42,998 nucleotides of DNA, from contig NZ_JPST01000018.1 in assembly GCF_000763315.1 (NCBI RefSeq), positions 1-42,998 of the forward strand. The letters run 5' to 3'. This stretch comes from Thermoactinomyces daqus (lineage in GTDB: Bacteria; Bacillota; Bacilli; Thermoactinomycetales; Thermoactinomycetaceae). Under the pieces are notes generated by a model, which was given only the letters and a program-made list of their open reading frames with translations, did not search any database and was not told where the DNA came from. Shown here one piece after another: positions 7,763 through 15,372 of the stretch (the first letter of the stretch is position 1; each line of letters begins with the position of its first letter). A program made the translations under genes and the position numbers.

Positions 7763-7892
7763 CCGATATCCGCCTCCTGTACAGTAAAAGTAATAGATAC
7801 CGTTTGTATATAAAATATTACATACAAACAGGTATTACTACTTTTATTCGGAGCGTTTGTTGATTTTTTGTCCAATTGATTAAAGTTTTTTG

Positions 7893-8267
7893 TTAATCAA
7901 CCTTTCTGGGATATGTCTTCAAATAGGCAATAATGATTTCGCGTAACTGCTCCTGCGCTTGTGGGGGCAGTTTTTTCGTGTAATCGCCAAGTTGATGAAG
8001 GCATAAAGTATCGATTTCATCAAATACATGGTCCTTGTCATTCTCTCTCTCAGGAATCTTTGGATTTTCAGAGCGACCAGCAAGATATTCAAGAGATACT
8101 TCAAGAAGATTTGCGATATTGGTAAGCTGCTCGAAATCTGGCTGTCTTCCACCATTTTCGTAGCGATTTACCGTGGATTCTTTCACACCAAGTGCAGATG
8201 CGAGTTGAGCTTGTGTCCAACCTTTTCTTTTTCTAGCCAGTCTGAGGCGATCCCCTAAAATTGACAT
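7893..8267 (-). CDS. CI-like repressor, XRE family
   Basis: The 124-residue lysogeny repressor starts at the ATG at 8267, which follows GGGAGGTG at good spacing; a longer upstream frame lacks such a site. Residues 1-60 are a classic XRE helix-turn-helix (LRLARKRKGWTQAQLASALG, STVNRYENGGRQPD). The C-terminal half is acidic and helical (EIDTLCLHQLGDYTKKLPPQ), likely for dimerisation, with no LexA-type peptidase. Inactivation would therefore depend on the ImmA-like neighbour rather than RecA self-cleavage. It is divergent from the Cro-like gene across an operator region. Confidence 0.85.
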   Translation of the reverse strand: MSILGDRLRLARKRKGWTQAQLASALGVKESTVNRYENGGRQPDFEQLTNIANLLEVSLEYLAGRSENPKIPERENDKDHVFDEIDTLCLHQLGDYTKKLPPQAQEQLREIIIAYLKTYPRKVD

Positions 8268-8324
8268 AGTATTCACCTCCCTTGATCGGATTGAAGTTGC
8301 CATTTTGGTAATTTCGATACGGCA

Positions 8325-8353
8325 ATTATACATAACCGAAAAGGTAAAATCAA
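8325..8353 (-). promoter_or_regulatory. Promoter of the repressor operon
   Basis: On the minus strand TTGATT (8353-8348) and TATAAT (8330-8325) are separated by exactly 17 bp and face the repressor start at 8267. One operator-like repeat (CATAACCGAAAA, 8331-8342) lies inside the spacer, so the repressor could control its own synthesis. Confidence 0.6.
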
Positions 8354-8439
8354 TAGAGACAAATGCCATTACGTAAGTTTTCTTACTTGACATTTGCCAT
8401 AACGGAAAGTAGGATATAGATATAATGACAAAACGGAAA
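8331..8439. promoter_or_regulatory. Operator region between cI and cro
   Basis: Three direct copies of a half-site CAWAACSGAAA are visible: CATAACCGAAA (8331-8341), CATAACGGAAA (8398-8408) and CAAAACGGAAA (8429-8439). A related TGCCATTACG lies at about 8364-8373. The middle copy sits in an imperfect 16-bp dyad (TTTGCCATAACGGAAA). A TTGACA at 8387 and TATAAT at 8421 indicate the rightward early promoter, although their 28-bp spacing means they cannot be a matched pair. Confidence 0.5.
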
Positions 8440-8462
8440 TATCCACATTCCTTAATGGAAGG

Positions 8463-8753
8463 GTGGTGATTGTTCTGAGTAAACCTATGCAAACCTGTGA
8501 TGTCCTGATTGATCTTAAAAAGATCAAACGACTTAGGATTCACAAGGGGTTTAGCCAAGAGTTTATGTCAAAGTTTCTAGGATATAAAAGTGTGCTTGGA
8601 TACCACTACCTTGAAAAAGGCAGATGCCAGATGAAAGCGGAGCATTTAATCATGATCGCTGATTTGTTTCAAGTGAGTTTGGACGAGCTCTATGTAAAAG
8701 TCTATCCGTTACGTTCCACAGGAACTCAGAGAGGTGAGGTACATTGCGACTAG
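8463..8753 (+). CDS. Cro-like XRE repressor
   Basis: First gene of the rightward early operon. The core is a helix-turn-helix (LKKIKRLRIHKGFSQEFMSK, then YHYLEKGRCQMKAEHLIMIA) ending LFQVSLDELY, the normal XRE fold. It probably antagonises the divergent repressor. The start is unclear: GTG at 8463 overlaps the GGAAGGG binding site, while the in-frame ATG at 8487 (MQTCDVLIDL) is rather far from it. The true protein is 88-96 residues. Its stop overlaps the start of the next gene, so the two are translationally coupled. Confidence 0.75.
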   Translation: MVIVLSKPMQTCDVLIDLKKIKRLRIHKGFSQEFMSKFLGYKSVLGYHYLEKGRCQMKAEHLIMIADLFQVSLDELYVKVYPLRSTGTQRGEVHCD

Positions 8754-9046
8754 GGCAAATGACAATCCCATCATCGTCAAATTCGCAATTGGATAAATCG
8801 CGTGAACTATTACATATTCTTGAGCGGATGATCGAAATTGTTGAAACCAAGGAGATGGAAGATAAACCTTTAGCTTTAACGGTTAAACAAGCTGCTGAGC
8901 AACTGCAAGTATCTGTACCTACGTTAAGAGAGCATTTCCTTTGTCGTCCGGATTTTCCAAAGGTTCGGGCTGGAACGAGATTTCTGATTCCCCGGAAAGC
9001 CTTGGAGGAATGGCTGAATAGTCAAGCTTCGATAAATCATGGCTAG
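8744..9046 (+). CDS. Excisionase-family DNA-binding protein
   Basis: The 100-residue product begins at a TTG behind GAGAGGTGAGG and overlaps the Cro-like gene. The C-terminal half is a MerR/excisionase-type winged helix (LTVKQAAEQLQVSVPTLREH, then RAGTRFLIPRKALEEWLNSQ). Such proteins either direct excision with the integrase or act as early regulators. Distance from the integrase gene makes a regulator equally possible. The N-terminal about 40 residues look helical (LLHILERMIEIVETKE). Confidence 0.75.
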   Translation: MRLGQMTIPSSSNSQLDKSRELLHILERMIEIVETKEMEDKPLALTVKQAAEQLQVSVPTLREHFLCRPDFPKVRAGTRFLIPRKALEEWLNSQASINHG

Positions 9047-9106
9047 ATTTTGGGTACTGAAAGGGGGTGGTTTTGTGGTTTAAGAGAGATGATGGTGAAA
9101 GCAAAA

Positions 9107-9134
9107 AGCCCGCTTGTGGCGACAAGCGAGCTTA
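9107..9134. terminator. Stem-loop in the gap before erf
   Basis: AAGCCCGCTTGT (9107-9118) pairs with ACAAGCGAGCTT (9123-9134) around a GGCG tip. On the minus strand it is followed by CTTTTTGC, so it reads best as a minus-strand terminator; on the plus strand there is no T run. The rest of 9047-9264 holds no convincing gene. A second stem (GGAGGG...CCCTCC, about 9188-9208) lies in the leader of the next gene, together with an 11-bp sequence repeated inverted at 11328-11338. Confidence 0.45.
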
Positions 9135-9264
9135 AAAAAGAAATTTGGATACCTCTAGTCTAACAGATCGACAGACTGGAGGTCAACGGAGGGAATCGTT
9201 ATCCCTCCAACGGACGGTATTTTGGCTGATGTACATGTGCCAAATAAAACGAGGTGAGCGAGTA

Positions 9265-10272
9265 ATGAAATTCGCCGAAAACAACACCAATATTCTCGCG
9301 GCCTTTGTGAAGTTTCAAGGACTGGTAAAAAACCCGCCCAAAAATCAAACAGCTACGATTCATACCAAGAACGGAGGATCTTACTCGTACAAGTATGCAG
9401 ATTTGGCCCACATTGCAGATGTGATTCGTCAACCTATGAAAGAAAGTGGCTTAGGTTGGTTTCAAAACGCTGTACGGGATGAGAACAACAAGGTTATTGG
9501 AATTTACACGATTCTGGTTCACGAATCGGGAGAAATGATTGAGTTTGAACCAATCCCGGTGAAAGAAGACGAGAGGAATCAAACCAATACGGCATCGCAA
9601 AAGCAAGGATCAGCCATTACCTACGCCAGACGGTACTCTCTAAGCCTGGCCTTAGGACTTGCAGCAGATGAGGATAGTGATGCGGTTCCGGTTCAGCCCG
9701 TAAGTGATAAACAGAAGCAACCAAAATCCCAGTTCAAAAAGCTGAATCGACACGAGCAACAGCCTTCCAAGCAAAAAGACTTGGCTGCGTGGAACCAACT
9801 GGCGGAAGAGAACCAAGAAGAAACGAAACAACAAAAAGGAAATGGAGCGCAGAGAAGACGTTTCTTTGCAATTTGTGGTGAAAAGAAGATCACCACCAAA
9901 AGGCAAAAAGCCATCGTGTACGCCTTCACGAAAAAATCGAGTCGAGCGGATGTCACGGATGAAGAATTCGCGGATATCAACAAGTTCTTGAGCAAGGATA
10001 AGAACAATTCCTTGAGCAATGCAACAGAAATTGAAATCGTGAGAGCCGTCAATGAATTCAAAGAAAAACAAGCGACATCTTCCAGTCAAGAATCTGATGA
10101 CAATTTGGAAGCTGGAGAACCAGTTGAAACCACATCCTCTAGGGACCAGCAGATTGCCTCAGACCAAGAAGGAAATCAGGATTTGGGACTGGACAATGAG
10201 CGATTGGATGAGGAAATCCATGTGGAGATGGAGGATGGAGTAGATGGAAACCAATTATCTGCGACTTCCTGA
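9265..10272 (+). CDS. erf: ERF-family single-strand annealing protein
   Basis: Phage recombinase that anneals single strands, replacing RecA in recombination-dependent replication. I chose the ATG at 9265 because GAGGTGA precedes it; the longer frame upstream has no binding site. Of 335 residues, about 1-150 form the ERF core (ILAAFVKFQGLVKNPPKN, YSYKYADLAHIADVIR) ending in the family hallmark SAITYARRYSLSLALGLAA followed by DEDSDA. The remainder is a Gln/Lys-rich linker and an acidic tail, typical of such proteins and possibly for SSB or partner contact. The Gam-like gene downstream completes a recombination module. Confidence 0.9.
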   Translation: MKFAENNTNILAAFVKFQGLVKNPPKNQTATIHTKNGGSYSYKYADLAHIADVIRQPMKESGLGWFQNAVRDENNKVIGIYTILVHESGEMIEFEPIPVKEDERNQTNTASQKQGSAITYARRYSLSLALGLAADEDSDAVPVQPVSDKQKQPKSQFKKLNRHEQQPSKQKDLAAWNQLAEENQEETKQQKGNGAQRRRFFAICGEKKITTKRQKAIVYAFTKKSSRADVTDEEFADINKFLSKDKNNSLSNATEIEIVRAVNEFKEKQATSSSQESDDNLEAGEPVETTSSRDQQIASDQEGNQDLGLDNERLDEEIHVEMEDGVDGNQLSATS

Positions 10273-10426
10273 GTATCATGTGATTGACTCGGAACAGGTG
10301 GAGGAATTGGAACGGATTCGGATTCAGATTCTCCAAGCATTGGACCTCGGACATACGGAAGCCATTCGTCGCATTCTGGACGATGACCTGGTTTACACCA
10401 TTCGTCAAATCAAGCAGTCTGTATAA
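10244..10426 (+). CDS. Small helical phage protein
   Basis: This 60-residue product overlaps the end of erf and starts at an ATG behind GGATGGAG. It is predicted as helices (VEELERIRIQILQALDLG, EAIRRILDDDLVYTIRQIK) and shows no known motif. Overlap and strand place it in the recombination operon. Confidence 0.6.
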   Translation: METNYLRLPEYHVIDSEQVEELERIRIQILQALDLGHTEAIRRILDDDLVYTIRQIKQSV

Positions 10427-10429
10427 AAT

Positions 10430-10457
10430 CGGGCAGCCGGGTGGCTGGCCTGCCCGG
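10430..10457 (+). other. GC-rich stem-loop
   Basis: GGGCAG (10431-10436) pairs with CTGCCC (10450-10455) with a further inner GCC/GGC pairing. No T run follows, so it is more likely an mRNA stem between coding regions than a terminator. Confidence 0.35.
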
Positions 10458-10483
10458 TTTGCTCCCAAGAAAGGGAGAAAGAG

Positions 10484-10942
10484 ATGTTCATCAGAAAAGC
10501 TGAAATTTGCATGGTTGACAATAAAACCATTGAAGTGTTGGGTCAAGATTCCCAACGGGTCTTCGAAATTTCACTTGACCATGAAGAAGGGTACAAATTC
10601 CCGAACTTGATCATTGAAAGGGAAGAAAAACGGATTTTCATCCCAGGAAGCCAAATTGCCTCCATTTGGTTTTATGAGCATCGTGAGGCAAATGAGGTTC
10701 AAAAGCAGATTGATTTGAAATGGGAAAAAGTCGAAGACTTAACGAGAATCAAGTCGGAATCAGATTTATTGTGGTTCTGCGATGGGAAAGGCAACACCTT
10801 TATTCGATCCCCAAAATCAACCGAATCCGTCCTTGTTTCGACCAACCCCGTTGTTGCACGGCTTCTGAAAGGGATTGAAGCACTGGAAGATCAAAGAAAT
10901 CAATTACTCCAATCCGCAGGTGATGAAGATGAAAAAGAATAA
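10484..10942 (+). CDS. Unknown early phage protein
   Basis: The 152-residue product starts at an ATG after AAAGGGAGAAAG. The N-terminal half looks beta-rich (ICMVDNKTIEVLGQD, KRIFIPGSQIASIWFY) and resembles a small Sm- or PH-like barrel only in outline. The C-terminus is helical and acidic (LLKGIEALEDQRNQLLQSAG). No family is recognised. Gene order puts it between erf and gam. Confidence 0.65.
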   Translation: MFIRKAEICMVDNKTIEVLGQDSQRVFEISLDHEEGYKFPNLIIEREEKRIFIPGSQIASIWFYEHREANEVQKQIDLKWEKVEDLTRIKSESDLLWFCDGKGNTFIRSPKSTESVLVSTNPVVARLLKGIEALEDQRNQLLQSAGDEDEKE

Positions 10943-11129
10943 GGATCGCATTGTATTTCAAGCTGTTGTCAATAAACCGGTTGATCATCTGCGAGAGGGA
11001 GATCCCATCGTTTGTGCCCAAAAACAAATGGACACCATTGCTTCGATCTTTACGGTTAACGGGCGAACGGTCATCAAGACAAAAAACTTTGGTTGCTATT
11101 TTGCCGAAGATTTGGTGGTTCGTCTGTGA
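10923..11129 (+). CDS. Small unknown phage protein
   Basis: This 68-residue protein has a basic start (MKMKKNKDRIVF) and a compact beta-type body (VDHLREGDPIVCAQKQM, FTVNGRTVIKTKNFG). The ATG at 10923 or 10929 sits behind AGG of the preceding gene, which it overlaps. The next gene overlaps its stop, so it belongs to a tightly packed operon. Function unknown. Confidence 0.55.
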   Translation: MKMKKNKDRIVFQAVVNKPVDHLREGDPIVCAQKQMDTIASIFTVNGRTVIKTKNFGCYFAEDLVVRL

Positions 11130-11302
11130 AAAAGATCATCATGAAAGCAAAGTTGGTTGACGGTTCAGACGTTCAGTTCGATTTTTTCGAGATCAAGTTG
11201 ATGATTGACCTCCGGGTTAAGGAGAGCATCATTTACATCAAGTATCGAGGTAAGAATTACTCAGTAAAAAAAGAGTCCATCGACTTCAACGTGATTGGGT
11301 AA
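11126..11302 (+). CDS. Small unknown phage protein
   Basis: The 58-residue product probably starts with the GTG at 11126, which overlaps the preceding stop (GTGA); an ATG at 11141 is an alternative. The sequence is strand-rich (KLVDGSDVQFDFFEIKL, SIIYIKYRGKNYSVKKE), a pattern common in short phage proteins without assigned role. Confidence 0.5.
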   Translation: MKKIIMKAKLVDGSDVQFDFFEIKLMIDLRVKESIIYIKYRGKNYSVKKESIDFNVIG

Positions 11303-11384
11303 AAGCTGACGACATATGTGTCTGACTAGTCTGTCGATTTGGGGTGGTCTTTGTGCCGCCCTCTATCAAAGGATGTGAACCAAA

Positions 11385-11933
11385 ATGGTAATCAATGAAA
11401 TCAGCTTGCATGATTTCTTGGAGGAACAAGAGCAAATCAAAGAGCATTTCGTGGTTGACTCACCGGAAAAAGCCAATTGGGTACTTAGAAAAATCAAAGC
11501 TCTTCAAAGCAAAATAGCTGGCAACATCGCTCTGGCTGAATCAGAGATCGAAAAAATTTATGCTTGGCTTGAAATGGTGAACGGACAAATTGACTGGGAT
11601 TTGGATTACTTGACTGGATTGTTGACGGCTTATGCAAATGAGTTAAGGCACGAAGACCCTGAATTTAAATCAATGAATTTGCCGAACGGGAAGATTGGAT
11701 TCCGCAAGCAGCAGCCTAAATGGAACTATCAAGAGAAAACCTTGGTTCAATCGCTCAAAGATTTGGGCCGCATCGACTTAATTCGTATCAAAGAGGAGCC
11801 GGATAAAAACGGGCTCAGAAAAGCATTTAAAATTCAGGGCAATCGAGTTGTGGACCCGGAAACCGGTATGGTTATCGACGGGGTGTCGGTAGAACATCGG
11901 GAGGATGAATTGAAAATCGAGATTGTGAAATAG
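11385..11933 (+). CDS. gam: Gam-like host nuclease inhibitor
   Basis: Mu Gam-type protein of 182 residues that binds DNA ends and shields them from host RecBCD/AddAB. A long N-terminal helical region (WVLRKIKALQSKIAGNIALA, then EIEKIYAWLEMVNGQIDWD) forms the dimer coiled coil. The family core YLTGLLTAYANEL, NGKIGFRKQQPKWNY and VQSLKDLG follows. Binding site AAGGATG. It accompanies ERF, as in many Firmicutes phages. A C-terminal extension of about 40 residues (GNRVVDPETGMVIDGVSVEH) matches the usual end of the family. Confidence 0.85.
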   Translation: MVINEISLHDFLEEQEQIKEHFVVDSPEKANWVLRKIKALQSKIAGNIALAESEIEKIYAWLEMVNGQIDWDLDYLTGLLTAYANELRHEDPEFKSMNLPNGKIGFRKQQPKWNYQEKTLVQSLKDLGRIDLIRIKEEPDKNGLRKAFKIQGNRVVDPETGMVIDGVSVEHREDELKIEIVK

Positions 11934-12167
11934 ACGGGATATCTTGGCAAGGGACGGACTAACCACCGTCCTTTGAAAGCGGAGGGTTACATCCAGTGAT
12001 GATGGTTCTTTCCCCCGGTGACACTCTGCCTCTGGGGGGAAAGATAGCCGACCCTCATTGAGTACAGTACGGAGCAAGAAAGGATTGTTTGGAGGAACTT
12101 TAAGATATGCTGGTGATCCGATAGGTGTGACATTCGCTCATGGCGTGATTTTAAAGGGGTTTTAGAC
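11934..12167 (+). other. Structured leader between gam and the initiator gene
   Basis: No firm gene. Two strong stems are present: AAGG-ACGG...CCGTCCTT (about 11951-11979) and CTTTCCCCC...GGGGGGAAAG (about 12009-12044). A short open frame ends at the TAG just before the next gene (about 12061-12165) and encodes GLFGGTLRYAGDPIGVTFA near its end. It reads like protein but has no clear start or homologue, so I leave it uncalled. Confidence 0.35.
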
Positions 12168-13037
12168 ATGAACTATTTGTTGGAGATTAGGGCATTTTAT
12201 GACCGGCTTGAGGTAAAACCATTGTCCGCATCCGCGATTGCACTGTGGCACGCCTTGATGCACACATGCAATAAAACCGGATGGGCAGAAGAGTTTTCCG
12301 TAGCTGTCACGGTGCTATCTCACAAATCCGGACTATCAGAACGAAGTGTTGCAAATGCAAGAAACGAGTTGAAAACAAAGGGGTTTATTGACTTCAAATC
12401 CCGATCGGGGAACCGATCAGCCATTTACAAATTAAACCGCTTGTCTGCAAATATTGCCGACAAATTTTCCGACAGTGTTTCCGACAATCTTTCCGGCTCT
12501 GCTTCCGACAGTGTTTCCGGCAATCCTTCCATATTAAATAAACAAAACAAAACGAAACAAAAAAAAGATCATCGTCGCAAGTACGATGATGATTCTGAGT
12601 ATATGAAAATGGCAAAGTACCTGCTGAGGAAGATCCATGAATGGAATCCAGATTATGAAGCCAAGAACATGCAAAAATGGGCGGATGATTGCCGAAAGAT
12701 ATTGACCATCGATAAACGGGATAAAAAGACGATTGTTGCTGTGATTGATTGGGCGACCAGTCACCACTTTTGGCAAAGCAATATTCTTTCACCCGAAAAG
12801 CTAAGAAAACAATTTCAAACCTTACTGGCGCAGATGAATAGCAGAAACGGCAATGTCGTTCGATTTCCTGAGAGAGATCGTGCCAGAGAGCAAAAGGAAA
12901 TCAGCGAACAGGCAAGGATTATTGCCTTTAATCGGTGGGTGGCGGCAGGACACAGTCCTGAAGATATAAAGGGATTTCACGCATGGTTAGAGAGGGGAGC
13001 TGATCCAAATGAACTTGGAACAGCTAAAAATCATTGA
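12168..13037 (+). CDS. Phage replication initiator (replisome organiser)
   Basis: A 289-residue protein that should bind the phage origin and recruit the helicase. Residues 1-90 are a winged-helix replisome organiser N-terminus (YDRLEVKPLSASAIALWHAL, SVAVTVLSHKSGLSERSVAN, IYKLNRL). A Ser/Asp/Asn-rich low-complexity linker (about 97-120) is encoded by the iterons. After a basic stretch comes a DnaD-like C-terminal domain (EYMKMAKYLLRKIHEWNPDY ... VIDWATSHHFWQSNILSPEK) ending in a DnaB-contact-like tail. The gene overlaps the helicase gene by 29 bases. A self-contained origin inside its own initiator gene is the lambda O and SPP1-type arrangement. Confidence 0.85.
   Translation: MNYLLEIRAFYDRLEVKPLSASAIALWHALMHTCNKTGWAEEFSVAVTVLSHKSGLSERSVANARNELKTKGFIDFKSRSGNRSAIYKLNRLSANIADKFSDSVSDNLSGSASDSVSGNPSILNKQNKTKQKKDHRRKYDDDSEYMKMAKYLLRKIHEWNPDYEAKNMQKWADDCRKILTIDKRDKKTIVAVIDWATSHHFWQSNILSPEKLRKQFQTLLAQMNSRNGNVVRFPERDRAREQKEISEQARIIAFNRWVAAGHSPEDIKGFHAWLERGADPNELGTAKNH
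12457..12570 (+). other. Putative replication origin: six 12-bp iterons plus AT-rich tract
   Basis: Six tandem 12-bp units, consensus CCGACARTSTTT, fill 12457-12528: CCGACAAATTTT, CCGACAGTGTTT, CCGACAATCTTT, CCGGCTCTGCTT, CCGACAGTGTTT, CCGGCAATCCTT. They are followed at once by an AT-rich, purine-biased tract (about 12531-12569, runs of AAACAAAAC) that would melt easily. The reading frame stays open through both, giving the Ser/Asp linker of the initiator and its Lys/Asn-rich continuation. Confidence 0.75.
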
Positions 13038-14325
13038 GGCCGAACAAGCTGTGATTGGTTCGGTCTTGATTGACAACAAAGTAATGGATGATCTGGCTTT
13101 TCTGTTGGAAGCGAGGGATTTTAGCACTTTTGCCCATGAAATGATTTGGAAAGCCATGCTCTACATGCATTCAAACGATAAAGTGATCGACCCGATTACG
13201 CTTACTGAAATGCTGGTCATCTACAAACGTTTGGACGAAGTTGGAGGGGTTCCTTACTTGAATGAACTGGCCGCAGCCGTCCCGACTTCCGCAAATGCCA
13301 AGCACTATGCCGAGATCGTGAGAAAGCGGTCGATCCGGCGGCGTGTCGCTACCGTCGGTGAACAAATCAAACAATTAGTCCTTCAGGATCAATTTGAGAA
13401 TAATGAAGATCTGTTCAGGCGAATTGAGCAGTTGGCCGATTCTGTCAGGCCAGGTATCCGAAATGACCTGGTTCATATCAAGGATACCCGGAAAGACTAT
13501 ATGGACTACTTGAGACAAAAAGATGACCTGATTCTTACCGGTTTCAAGCAATTTGATGAATGGATGGGTGGACTGGGGCGAGGATGGCTTTATATCCTTG
13601 CCGCACGGCCATCTGTTGGGAAGACGGCAAAAATGCTGAAAATGGCAAGAGGAATCGCAGCGCAAGATCATGGAGCGGTGGCAATCATCAGCCAGGAAAT
13701 GAAAAAAGAAGCCCTTTATAACCGTATGATTGCCTCCATCACGGGAATCCCTGTTAACCGGTTGCGGTTGAAAAAGCTAACCCCCACGGAATTTGAAGAA
13801 GTGGATCAAGCATTTAATCAGCTTGAACAGTTGCCGCTTCATATTGCCGATGGGAAAGCCGTCACAATCGATGAAGTCCGGTCGATGGCCCGGCAATTGA
13901 AAAGGAAATACGGTCGATTGGGAGCGATCTTCATCGACTACCTGGGCATCATGAATATTCCTCAACCAACAGGGATGACAAGGGCGCAGGCGGTCGGGGA
14001 AGTCAGCAAAAAAGCCAAGAACTTAGCAATGGAAGTGGATTGTCCGTTGATTATGCTCGCCCAAATGAATCGGGAGGGCAAAAAAGCGCTGAAACCATCG
14101 TTAGAACACCTTAGGGAAAGTGGCGATATTGAACAAGATGCAGATGTCGTGGAGTTTCTTTGGGAGAACCCGGAGGACATGAATCCCGGATTACACTTGA
14201 TCGGAGCCAGGGTCGTTCAGTCTTTCATTGCGAAAGGGCGAGATATTGGAGTAAACGAGTTTCGATATGCTTTCAAAGGTTGGATTCAGGACTTTGTTGA
14301 TTTGCCACCATTAAAGAAAGAGTGA
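13009..14325 (+). CDS. dnaB: DnaB-like replicative helicase
   Basis: This 438-residue hexameric 5'-3' helicase drives the phage fork. The N-terminal domain (EAEQAVIGSVLIDNKVMDDL, DPITLTEMLV, NAKHYAEIVRKRSIRRR) is followed by the RecA-fold motor. Walker A is ARPSVGKTA, H1a-like IISQEMKKEALYNRM, Walker B AIFIDYLGIM, then VDCPLIMLAQMNREGKK, LRESGDIEQDADVV and the arginine-finger region FIAKGRDIGVNEFRY. It overlaps the initiator gene and has an AGGGGAGC binding site. All motor motifs appear intact. Confidence 0.95.
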   Translation: MNLEQLKIIEAEQAVIGSVLIDNKVMDDLAFLLEARDFSTFAHEMIWKAMLYMHSNDKVIDPITLTEMLVIYKRLDEVGGVPYLNELAAAVPTSANAKHYAEIVRKRSIRRRVATVGEQIKQLVLQDQFENNEDLFRRIEQLADSVRPGIRNDLVHIKDTRKDYMDYLRQKDDLILTGFKQFDEWMGGLGRGWLYILAARPSVGKTAKMLKMARGIAAQDHGAVAIISQEMKKEALYNRMIASITGIPVNRLRLKKLTPTEFEEVDQAFNQLEQLPLHIADGKAVTIDEVRSMARQLKRKYGRLGAIFIDYLGIMNIPQPTGMTRAQAVGEVSKKAKNLAMEVDCPLIMLAQMNREGKKALKPSLEHLRESGDIEQDADVVEFLWENPEDMNPGLHLIGARVVQSFIAKGRDIGVNEFRYAFKGWIQDFVDLPPLKKE

Positions 14326-14696
14326 ACGATATGACGGGATTTCATATTCCGCCGATTACAACAGATGAGCAATATGTTGAATACTTGGAACGGATCGTAA
14401 AGGGGGCACAGTATTTAGAAAATCCACTGATTAAGCCGGAGGATTACGCAAAAGGCATGAAGCTGTATGACGCTCTTTGTGAAAGAGTCTTGCAATACGG
14501 GGGAGATCATTTGAATCGTTGGCATGTTTATAACTGGTTAAAATATCGGTTTTTAAATTCCAATGTTAAGCCGGCAAGAGACGAAGTGTTATCCACTTTT
14601 CCGGAACTCTCTCCAGAGGAGATTGACGAGGGAATTGCCGAGTTCGAGAACTCAATTAGATGGAAAGGGGTGGGGAACGATGGGGAAAAGACATAA
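14322..14696 (+). CDS. Unknown replication-module protein
   Basis: A 124-residue protein that starts at a GTG overlapping the helicase stop (GTGA), or at the ATG at 14331. It is mostly helical (DEQYVEYLERIVKGAQYLEN, KGMKLYDALCERVLQYG) with an acidic C-terminus (FPELSPEEIDEGIAEFENSI). No family recognised. Tight linkage to dnaB suggests a replication accessory role, by position only. Confidence 0.65.
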   Translation: MNDMTGFHIPPITTDEQYVEYLERIVKGAQYLENPLIKPEDYAKGMKLYDALCERVLQYGGDHLNRWHVYNWLKYRFLNSNVKPARDEVLSTFPELSPEEIDEGIAEFENSIRWKGVGNDGEKT

Positions 14697-14847
14697 AAGG
14701 ATCAAACAGCTTTTAGAACTGGAAGAAGCCAAAAAGAAGAAGCATCTCTGTGCGGGTTGTGTATGGCTTCTTACCGGGAAGGTCTGCATGTTCCATCATT
14801 GTGTAAAGCAGGAAGGTTGGACACTTGTTCGATACAAAACTTCTTGA
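14680..14847 (+). CDS. Small Cys/His-rich protein
   Basis: The 55-residue product starts at an ATG behind GGGGTGGGGAACG and overlaps its neighbours. It has a basic helix (KRHKRIKQLLELEEAKKKKH) followed by CAGCVWLLTGKVCMFHHC, a compact Cys/His cluster that could bind zinc. It could contact nucleic acid; no family is recognised. Confidence 0.6.
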   Translation: MGKRHKRIKQLLELEEAKKKKHLCAGCVWLLTGKVCMFHHCVKQEGWTLVRYKTS

Positions 14848-14866
14848 ACCAAGGGAGTGGAGCAGG

Positions 14867-15298
14867 ATGGGAGTGCCGAGAGAAGAAAAATTGAAAACAG
14901 GAACCTTCAAACATATAGAGTCTGAGCTTTATTCTTATTGGGATACGGTAAAGGAAGTAAGAAGATTAAGAGCGGAGATTTTACATTCAACCCCGTATTT
15001 TGAGAATATCGGCGGTGGGAGAACCTCTCTTCCCAGTGACCCAACGGGCAAAACCGTTACTCTATTGATCGCCCACCGGAGGATTGAGCAGTTAGAAAAA
15101 ATTGTAGAGGCGATCCGTACCGTTTATGACCGATTACCCGAAGAGAAAAAGAAACTTGTTCAACTGAAATACTGGACAACCCCTCAAGAACTTACATGGG
15201 AAGGGATTGCCAGACAAATTCCTGTGAGCAGGCGAACCGCTATTGCCTGGAGAGATGAAATCGTGTTGCAAATTGCGAATCAACTGGGTTGGAGATAG
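14867..15298 (+). CDS. ArpU/RinA-like late transcription regulator
   Basis: This family activates the late operon of Firmicutes phages. The 143-residue product starts at the ATG at 14867 behind GGAGCAGG; a TTG at 14825 lies inside the previous gene. The N-terminal helices (FKHIESELYSYWDTVKEVRR) precede a conserved sigma-like C-terminus: YDRLPEEKKKLVQLKYW, then LTWEGIARQIPVSRRTAIAW, a helix-turn-helix. It is the last gene before the region with two repeated late-promoter-like sequences (16081-16126 and 17239-17284), its probable targets. Confidence 0.8.
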   Translation: MGVPREEKLKTGTFKHIESELYSYWDTVKEVRRLRAEILHSTPYFENIGGGRTSLPSDPTGKTVTLLIAHRRIEQLEKIVEAIRTVYDRLPEEKKKLVQLKYWTTPQELTWEGIARQIPVSRRTAIAWRDEIVLQIANQLGWR

Positions 15299-15372
15299 TG
15301 TAAGATATGATTTTGACAAAGGATAAATACCTAAAAAGCGAAGTTGGAGACAAAGATATGGAGGCTGGGCGA

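Noticed and set aside
10139-10555. 138-codon minus frame
   Set aside because: Antisense to the end of erf and two following genes that have binding sites and operon overlaps.
12457-12528. CRISPR array
   Set aside because: The repeats are 12 bp, directly tandem without spacers, and inside a coding frame.
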